From the NCBI RefSeq assembly GCF_051020955.1, contig NC_135016.1, forward strand, positions 10,744,001 to 10,808,000: a DNA stretch of 64,000 bases. The letters run 5' to 3'. The position numbers and the translations under genes were made by a program. The stretch is from Megalopta genalis. Its lineage: Eukaryota; Arthropoda; Insecta; Hymenoptera; Halictidae. Below the pieces are notes generated by a model, which was not told the DNA's origin, searched no databases, and was given only the letters and a program-made list of their open reading frames with translations. How positions within the stretch are numbered: the first letter of the stretch is position 1; each line of letters opens with the position of its first letter. Of the stretch, positions 57,301 to 64,000 are shown piece after piece.

Positions 57301-57689
57301 ATAATCGTCGTTCCCAGGGTGCCCATATGTCTATTAATATTCCGAATGCACGCGATATGCCGAAATATTTTAATCATGGCTAATTGGCGAGTAATAATGG
57401 AGTTCCACGGCGTCCAGACCTAACCGGCTGCCTCGAGTTCCTTCGGTTTCTCACTAGCCCGGAGGTAAGGAGACGCCCGAGCGTTGTTGTCCACGGCACT
57501 GCCATTGAATTCGGACCATCCTGGCTCCCCGGGCGTGTCTGGACACTTCTGGCATTTCCAGTGTCGCGTAATAATTTCGACGCTTTGATTATGCGCGGCG
57601 ATTCGTGCGCTGCTAACTGGGGACGCGTGCTCGGACCGCTTAATTGACCGATTCCAGTTTTCGCTCGTTTTGTTTCTTACGCTGGCTTT
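54331..57689. other. unique; CpG-rich 55570-56080 and 56930-57650
   Basis: Alternating AT-rich and CpG-rich unique DNA. Open frames of 100-142 codons (for example 55137-55565 and 56365-56745 minus) have no recognisable domains. No gene, RNA or repeat supported. Confidence 0.45.
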
Positions 57690-58197
57690 AACCCTTTACA
57701 CATTAAAATGTTTCGCCTCCCCTATTTCAGAATTTGCTATTAACAATATACCGTGTGTTCGTTCGAGAAGTTTCTAAATATATCTCGAAAACAACACAGT
57801 TTTTTTTTGGAAAATGTCAAATGCGAAAGTTACTCGATTTCGAGGGGGAAATACAACTATTTTATTTATCTTCCTTTTATCGATCGCTTCGACGGTTGTT
57901 GTAAATGATGATTTATAAATGGCGATATAAATGATATGAATGATGATATAAACGATGATATTTATAAATGACGATACGTATTGAAGTATTAACTGGTGAA
58001 TCGTGACGACCGGTTTCATATTTCCCGTTTTAAGGTTGTTGGAATTGTAAAAACTCTTTCATAGAAAAAGATTGAATAAATTTCAAGATTCAAGAGTACG
58101 TTATAAATAATAATGGCGAAAGGTCTAGATAAATAGTCTTTTTATAGTTACAAACCAACATACTGTCACTTTTAGTGCTCGATAGGTTTAGCGTTAA
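57690..58197. mobile_element. possible TTAA-type element or solo end (family G)
   Basis: The right boundary is a family G end (TTTAGTGCTC at 58171, then GGTTTAGCGTTAA ending 58197). A TTAACCCTTTACACATTAAA at about 57690 could be the other boundary, but its match to the right end is poor. If correct the element is 508 bp. The interior has degenerate GATGATATAAATGATGAT repeats at about 57903-57975. Confidence 0.35.
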
Positions 58198-58406
58198 AGT
58201 GAATGTAGACATACGATTAATAGAAGCTTCGTTTTCATTCTAGGGAAATTATTAGATACAAGTCGTAATCACTGTAATATTAGAAAAAGTTTAATATAAG
58301 TATAATATAATAAAGTAATATTAGAAAATTAATCGACGATGCTTAAAGAAAATTAAAGGAATATACATTTTCATTTTATAATAATGTAAATACTTTAAAT
58401 GCAAAT

Positions 58407-58481
58407 ATGATAAAAGAAGGATTTATTAGTATTATAATATAGTATAATACTATAATACTATAATACTATAATACTCTCTCT

Positions 58482-58512
<31 letters not shown>

Positions 58513-58598
58513 ACTCTCTCTCTCTCTATAATATTATTAATTAGTGTTATAAATAAAAGATATGTTGTGCCATCGAACGCTATCGGAAGCTTTAAATT
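58407..58598 (+). repeat. duplicated segment, copy 1
   Basis: Shares GAAGGATTTATTA, TAGTATAATACTATAAT, ATATTATTAATTAGTGTTAT and TCGAACGCTATCGGAAGCTT with 59070-59213. This copy contains an extra (CT)n expansion. Non-coding. Confidence 0.88.
58474..58528. repeat. (CT)n microsatellite
   Basis: CT tract inside the first copy of the duplication and absent from the second, so it expanded or inserted after the duplication. Confidence 0.95.
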
Positions 58599-59069
58599 AA
58601 ATTAAATCCAGCAACAACTACTTTGAAACTATACGACATTGTAGAGATGTATTTAGTCAGATTATAGCAAATGCTTGTCGGAGACAGCTGAAGCTATTGT
58701 ATTGACATTTCCTGCCTTGGTTTCATTTAGGTAGTTGATAATATTGAGGTAACGCCAATATTCCCATTACTTTTGCATCGGGCCGATATATTGAATTCTA
58801 TTAATGTGGATTTAGAGGTATTGATTGTATTCCTATAGTAATGACATCGGTAATGAAATAGATATAAAGAGGTGTATTATGCATCTTTAACGTGTCTACC
58901 ATTGTGTCAATGAGTCGCGGAACTGTTCGGACAGTTTCAAAAATTCATTTTCACCTTCGTCTATTGGACATAACAAAATTGGGAACAGGACATGAAATAC
59001 GAGTATGTTAAAGGTTTATAACAGTGTTAATATATTTATACGATACCACTGCAGAAAGAAAGCGAGTAT

Positions 59070-59213
59070 GATAAAAAATGAAGGATTTATTATTATTATT
59101 ATAGTATAATACTATAATGCTATAATTCTATAACATTAGAATACTATAATATTATTAATTAGTATTATAAATAAATGATATGTTGTGCCGTCGAACACTA
59201 TCGGAAGCTTTAA
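59070..59213 (+). repeat. duplicated segment, copy 2
   Basis: Partner of 58407-58598 without the CT tract. Contains ATATGTTGTGCCGTCGAACA and CTATCGGAAGCTTTAAA. Confidence 0.88.
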
Positions 59214-59978
59214 AGTGGTTACAGCTAAAACAGTATAAATCGCATAAAATAATGACAAAAGTATGAAACTCATCAGCTTCGAAATAATACTCAATCAGAG
59301 ACAGTTAGATGAACGTTGACGACGTTCTATACATAGGAAAGATCCATCCTGGCTACTGGCGCCACACGATTGCGGTGTGAAACTGCGAAAGCGTCAGTGC
59401 AGTGTCCTTTCGTTTCACGAATGTCGAATTCCATTTCAACAGTACTTTTTTCCGGGACCTGTCGAGGTGACGGGTTCCAAATATTTAATTTACGACTATT
59501 GAGATTGCAAAATTATATCTACGAGAAATTTATTGCATTCATTTGTTGCTTCAGTCAAACATTATTACTTTTACGAAGTTACTAAATAATAGTTACTAAA
59601 TACTTTACTAGATAAATAATTTACTAAATAATAAAAAATAGCTGACTTTAGTGCTACACGAATCTAGTGTTAAAGATTGTTAATATATTTTTGAATTGCT
59701 TCAATCGTGAACGATTTATCCTTCCGTAGCATCAAATACTAGAATGTCTCGCTTAAAACTTCCGGCAGAGGCTCAAAATTTAGACTCGTAATATCAAAAT
59801 TTTCAGGAGGCCGAAAACGATATGTAAAAGGTATCAAATTCTGGAAAATGTGCCATCCAAATTTTCTGTATAAATGTGTAAAAGTCAATCAGAAAGCGCG
59901 AGTGTTGAACTGCGCTCCAAAAATAAAAATTAATATTTTTTAAGTTCGCGTTACAAAGTTGGAATCGAAAGTGATAAC
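59214..59978. other. unique AT-rich sequence with a solo TTAA-type end
   Basis: A family G end lies at 59651-59673 (CTTTAGTGCTACACGAATCT then AGTGTTAA). The rest is unique AT-rich DNA. Nothing else seen. Confidence 0.45.
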
Positions 59979-60339
59979 CAGGCTGCTGATTTTATGCATT
60001 TGTGAGCAAAAGGAATGCACTTCAATGCGAAACAGTAAAGACGTTTAAAGAATTTACAAACACTGTTATATTCCTATCAACTCTCAGGTTTAGATTATTA
60101 ATAAGAACAATGAAAGTATGTGCAGCTGCTGTATCTTGCAATTAATGCAGACAGTTTTTATTTCGCGTACAAATTATCTGCATCAGTGGCATAAAGCAGT
60201 AAGTAATTAAATGTTTCATTCATCTGCTTACAATGTTGATAAGTTGAGAATAATATGTCGACTTAGCTCCCTTAAACTTTTCACTGTTCTATGTTCCTTC
60301 CACTCATTTTTGCCATAAATGCATAGAATTCATTGTCTA
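59979..60339. mobile_element. family C hAT-type MITE, copy 6 (361 bp, perfect 8-bp duplication)
   Basis: Left end CAGGCTGCTGATTTTATGC, right end ATGCATAGAATTCATTGTCTA truncated to its last 20 bp. The target duplication GTGATAAC is perfect at 59971-59978 and 60340-60347. This copy fixes the family as hAT-like. It is longer than the 200-bp copies because an extra 150 bp follows a family-like internal right end at about 60185. No coding capacity. Confidence 0.85.
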
Positions 60340-60432
60340 GTGATAACTGTGGAAACAGACAAGTAAGAGCAAGGTGACAAATAATAATAAATGGAATTCG
60401 CTACGACATGAAAAAGCCAGAACACAGAAGTA

Positions 60433-60510
60433 CAGTAAATTCTTCCTAATTGACGCTCAGATTGCATACAAAAATAGACAATTTTGGAAGAGGAGATACG
60501 ATTATATAGT
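60433..60510. mobile_element. family A hairpin MITE, copy 8 (left half only)
   Basis: TA-CAGTAAATTCTTCCTAATT to GGAGATACGATTATATAG, after which similarity stops. The right arm is missing. Confidence 0.8.
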
Positions 60511-60777
60511 CTCGTCCGCTTTGGTAGCCTCCGCATCACTGTTAATCCTCTGTATTCTTAACAAAATACGAGCAAGGATAAGCAATTTAATTTCATGTGT
60601 CAGATGGACTTCTTCATTTTATGGGTTTTTATTAAACCACTCGAAGTTTGATTGAAATTTTTCTTTAAAATTCATTTAGATTCAGTTGAAGGACTGAGAG
60701 AAGGCACATGCATAAATATTTACTAGTTTCAATATTTCCTTTTGCAATTAACATATGTCAATATTAAGATATAAATA
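60511..60777. other. unique sequence
   Basis: Short unique spacer between two family A copies; nothing seen. Confidence 0.5.
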
Positions 60778-60928
60778 TAATAAATTCTCCTCAATTGACG
60801 CTCAAATTGTCCACAAAAATGAACAATTTCGGAAGAGAAGATACGATTACCCCAGCCTTACGGCTCGTTGTTATAGTCATTGACAATTTTTGTGTATAAA
60901 CTGAGCATCGATTAGGAAGAATTTACTG
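60778..60928. mobile_element. family A hairpin MITE, copy 9 (deleted, 151 bp)
   Basis: Left end AATAAATTCTCCTCAATTG, right end GATTAGGAAGAATTTACTG. The left arm keeps GAAGATACGATTACCCCAGC and CTTACGGCTCG; most of the right inner arm is deleted, which removes the hairpin. Confidence 0.85.
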
Positions 60929-62030
60929 CACATTGTTCATTCGTATTTGACAGATCTTTATCGCGAGTCCGCCACACGTAGTTAGCAGCTGAAAGGAGAA
61001 CCGAGCAATTTTCTGGCGTAAAACAGTCGCGATTTCGGTGTCATTTCGGCAAACGAGGCGTGACGGTAGTCAAAGGGTGAAAGTTCCGCGGAGAACTAGA
61101 AACCGTCGGTTTACGGCGCTTCGTCAACCCCCGAGAGCAAGACAGTATCACGGAATGGGATCGTGTGCAAAATATTTCATGCAAAAGTATCCCGTTACCA
61201 CGGCCGAGGTCGTTTCAATGCTTGTAATGGAGGTCCAGTGGTCGAATTTAATTCGAATACGGTATAGAGGCTAGGGTGACGGTCTGGCCAGGAACAGAAC
61301 CAGAAGAGGGTTGCTAAATATTCAGGCATTACGGCTCTGCATAAATTCATTTCATTATAGCGCCACCAAACATTGCTTTTGATGCTTTCCGCTCTTCCCC
61401 CGTGCGACTAAGCCGCCCCCGCACACCCTCGGCCCTACCGTAGTATCGTTCGCAACCGCCCACGGCGATCTCTCTCTTTCTCCTACTCTGTCTCCTTCTC
61501 TCGCTTTCTCTCGCTTTCTCTCGCTTTCTCTCCAGCCAGGCTGCATTCCGCTTTCTCACCCCCTTTTCTTCTCACTCCATTCTTCCCGATCGCGCACCCT
61601 TTCTCACCGTAAGTACCGTCAGGTCCATTCGCCGTCCGTTCCGTTGAACGATTCCGGACGAACTGGCGCGGGAGATCGAAAATAATTTCGCCGATATCGC
61701 ATTCATTTCCCCCTACCTGGATTTTCCTGCCTACCCCCCTCGGCCACCTCCAGCCTATTACCTCTCGCCCGTGCTCGCTAAGATTATCTTCGCAGGCCCA
61801 TTCGACGCGATTCTATGAATTAATCTCAGCGCCCAGGTGATCAGGTGACGGCCTGTCACCGGAACCGTATCGGCTCCACCGATTCTCTGCTAAATTGTGC
61901 CATTCACTCTCGCGATATTAATTGGAGAAATTAAGCGAACATTGTTATTTTATTTGCGAAGGTGTTGGAATATTTCGAGTATGTTTCCGTCATGATCGTG
62001 GATTTTTCTGCATCTATATGTAATAGGAAA
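60929..62030. other. unique; pyrimidine-rich 61380-61620
   Basis: CpG-containing DNA with a pyrimidine-rich block that includes a 10-bp tandem TCGCTTTCTC (about 61499-61532) and a CACCGTAAGTACC near 61606. No gene recognised. Confidence 0.45.
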
Positions 62031-62032
62031 TA

Positions 62033-62416
62033 TTCGGTTGGCAACGAAGTAATTGCCGATTTCAGTTATAGATGTCTCTCACTCCCATTTTTATGATATC
62101 CGTAAATGTTATATTATAAAATTATTATTATTATTATTATGTTATTTTTTATTATTCGTGAATGTTAGCAACTGGACAAATTGAATGCAGCGGTCAAGGA
62201 AAAGCGACCAGAATTGGTCAATCGTAAAGGTGTCATTTTCCACCAGGCCGAAAAGGATCAGACTTTCTACGAGCGTGGAATTTTCAAGTTGTCAGAGAGA
62301 TGGCAAAAGGTCATCGAACAAAATGGAAAATACATTACAGATTAAACTTCATTCCAAGTGAAAAAAAATTGTTTATTTCATTGAACAAATCGGCAATTAC
62401 TTAGTTGCCAACCCAT
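62033..62416 (+). mobile_element. internally deleted mariner element (384 bp)
   Basis: Flanked by TA at 62031-62032 and 62417-62418. Terminal inverted repeats read GGTTGGCAACGAAGTAATTG on the left and GGTTGGCAACTAAGTAATTG inward from the right, followed by CCGAT on both sides. Full-length mariners are about 1.3 kb, so about 900 bp are missing. The remaining interior encodes the end of the transposase. It can move only if an intact copy acts in trans. Confidence 0.95.
62169..62345 (+). pseudogene. mariner transposase, C-terminal remnant with internal deletion
   Basis: Fifty-eight codons and a stop, directly preceded by an in-frame TAG, without a start. The first half (LNAAVKEKRPELVNRKGVIFHQ) is the segment just before the second catalytic Asp of mariner transposases, where HQ is normally followed by DNARPH. 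Here it joins directly to the C-terminus (DQTFYERGIFKLSERWQ, then KVIEQNGKYI). The deletion removes the second catalytic Asp motif and the third acidic residue, and the N-terminal DNA-binding and first Asp regions are also gone. The family assignment is strong because both flanking motifs are typical; the protein cannot be active. Confidence 0.95.
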
Positions 62417-62439
62417 TAATTACAATAGGAAATGTTATG

Positions 62440-62541
62440 GTAAGTTAGTAAATTGTTGTAATAGCAACTCTCACAGTAATTTAGTAAATTGTTATCATAG
62501 AAACTATTGTAGTAAGTTAGTAAATTGTTATAACTTGTAAA
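62440..62541. repeat. 36-bp tandem repeat, three units
   Basis: Units start at 62440, 62476 and 62512 with GTAAGTTAGTAAATTGTT or GTAATTTAGTAAATTGTT. It adjoins the mariner relic on its right side. Confidence 0.92.
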
Positions 62542-62799
62542 GGATAACAGGAACTTACCTCGTTTCATTTGATTTTAGGTTCCGTTTGAGTCTCAATGCT
62601 GTAAATTTACGGCATTTTCTTTGTTTTTTTTACATGTGTACAAGATTTATTAAATAATCATTGAAGCGCAAATATTTATCGTTTCGGACCTGTGTCTATA
62701 CTCTGGACGAATTATTAAGAGACATATTACGGACACATGGAACATAAACGAACATTTTGTTTAATCATGACTTTCGTTAATTTGTAAAGTATTCTGAGT
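62542..62799. other. unique AT-rich sequence
   Basis: Spacer between the 36-bp repeat and the satellite; nothing seen. Confidence 0.5.
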
Positions 62800-64000
62800 T
62801 TTGGAAGTTTATTACGGTGTCCGACCAGTGCGGGCTAATTCTACTTACGACGATAATACACATAAAACTTGTTCGATGAAAAGCATATAGTTTCATCGAG
62901 ATTGAACATTAATATTTATGAAGCACTTGTACTATTGAAAATTCACTGAAGTGTCAGTCCATTACTGGATAATTCTCCTAGCAATTAAATTAAATTGAGT
63001 ACTATTCGCGAACAGTATAGAATTTCGATGTGATTCAATGTAAAAGACTGCCAAACATCTGGACATCTGATTGAAGTGGCTGTCCACGACCACGTCTGCT
63101 TACGAAAAGAACGAATCAAACATTTTTTAGCGTAAAATGTATAGTTCGAAGATATTGAGCATTTTGTGAGACATTTCGGTCTGCAGAAATCTAACGTAGT
63201 GTCTGGTCGTGGCTGGTCAATTTTACTCGCTGAAAAATTAGATCAAAAATTTGTTCAGGGAAAATATGTAATTACCAGACTGCGGAGTTTTATGCGAAAA
63301 AAGAATTCCATTGATTAATCGCAAGATGCAGGACCAACGTAAAAGTATTTCTTTTTTTAATAACATTAGAAATAGGTTCAAAAATAATTCGACAATATTT
63401 CCAAATTTCTGAAATGTTTGTTCTGTTTTGCAATTAATCCAATAATTTTTAACACTGGTGCATAAAATCTACAGTCCAGCAATCGTAATAAAATTCACTA
63501 ACACTGAGACATGTTAGATAATTGTACTTCTGAAAATTGATTGCAATGTCTGTTCACTGCACATTCTACTTACAGTGAAAGGAAGCAAAGCAACGTCAGA
63601 AACAATGTTTAGTATTACGGAATATAAATACTGAAATGTTTGAGATATCTATTCTTCTGAAAACTGACATTAAAAGTGTTTGTCCATTGCCAATTAATTG
63701 TACTTAATATAAAAATGAATGAAAGACCACTGATAAGTATACAGTTTCAACGAAATAGTATATCAAAGCTAGCAACACATCTGTACTTTTGAAAATTGAT
63801 CGTAAAAAGAGTCTGCTCAATTACAGCCAATTCTACTTGCTATGACAATTGATGAAACTCTTTTGATGACGAGAATATATAATTTTAACAAAACTAGTAA
63901 GATATCTACATCCAAATGCTAACCAAAAAGTGTCTGTCCATTGCTATCTAATTCTACTTACTGTAAAAATGAATGATCCTCGTCTCATGAGTATACAGTT
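62800..64000. repeat. 132-bp satellite, locus 2 (continues past the window)
   Basis: The same monomer as 53730-54330. The GCTAATTCTACTTAC-like anchor lies at about 62837, 62971, 63092, 63219, 63562, 63696, 63829 and 63950. Steps are 121-134 bp except 343 bp across the inserted hAT MITE, which equals 132 plus 203 plus 8. Units are diverged (TGAAAATTGA, TGTCTGTCCATTGC and GTATACAGTT persist). The array runs off the end of the window, so its size is unknown. Confidence 0.92.
63276..63478. mobile_element. family C hAT-type MITE, copy 7, inside the satellite (203 bp)
   Basis: Left end CAGACTGCGGAGTTTTATGC, right end GCATAAAATCTACAGTCCA. The flanks GTAATTAC and GCAATCGT match at 5 of 8 positions (decayed duplication). 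Removing 203 bp plus one 8-bp copy restores the satellite period to 132 bp exactly, which independently supports these boundaries. Confidence 0.88.

Overview
The window looks like non-coding nuclear DNA of an insect, most likely a hymenopteran (bee, ant or wasp). That assignment is inference. It rests on CpG-dense GC-rich islands alternating with AT-rich stretches, a relic of a mariner transposase, piggyBac-type TTAA elements, many short TA- and 8-bp-flanked miniature transposons (MITEs), and long (GA)n/(CT)n and (TA)n tracts. I found no convincing protein-coding gene, no intact transposase and no structural RNA gene. The longest open frames (up to 240 codons) run through low-complexity DNA or have no family I recognise. 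The window therefore reads as a gene desert or the inside of a very large intron.

What can be supported is a dense repeat landscape; the letters are my own labels. Family A: nine near-palindromic TA-flanked hairpin MITEs (about 200 bp, ends CAGTAAATTCTCC). Family B: three 236-240 bp MITEs with ends GAGCCGTTTATTTTGAAAG and 4-bp ANNT target duplications. Family C: hAT-type MITEs with ends CAGACTGCGGATTTTATGC and 8-bp target duplications. Family D/E: a composite repeat with CAGGGTGT ends and a mosaic interior. Family F: piggyBac-like elements in TTAA sites, one with the canonical CCCTAGAAAGATA end and one with a possible 20-codon transposase start. Family G: three solo ends of another TTAA family. 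In addition there is one textbook 331-bp hAT element at 15563, one 70-bp-TIR element at 4817, and one internally deleted mariner at 62033 that still encodes the C-terminal end of its transposase.

Tandem repeats are the second theme: a 125-bp triplicate (2.1-2.5 kb), a 35-bp minisatellite with a four-monomer higher-order repeat (9.6-11.3 kb), a 78-bp array (15.35-16.0 kb), an 11-bp TTCCAGAAAGG minisatellite (20.4-20.7 kb), a 74-94-bp array (32.4-32.8 kb), a 134-bp array (51.8-52.3 kb), and a diverged 132-bp satellite at two loci (53.7-54.3 kb and 62.8 kb to the window end). Several arrays are split by transposon insertions whose target duplications restore the array phase exactly.

Layout: 0-9.5 kb, MITEs in mixed-composition DNA; 9.5-11.4 kb, split minisatellite; 11.4-20 kb, mostly unique DNA with one weak candidate small ORF (13.8-14.0 kb) and the hAT-in-array locus; 20-22.4 kb, composite element; 22.4-27.4 kb, unique DNA plus MITEs; 27.5-29.6 kb, a strongly CpG-rich, pyrimidine-rich island that is the best promoter candidate; 29.6-38 kb, AT-rich weak repeats and unique DNA; 38-44 kb, piggyBac-like elements, duplications and a CpG-rich homeodomain-site-like block; 44-53.5 kb, unique DNA with two pyrimidine/CpG-rich blocks; 53.7-64 kb, satellites, duplications, hAT MITEs and the mariner relic. 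No gene pathway or operon can be described because no genes are recognisable.
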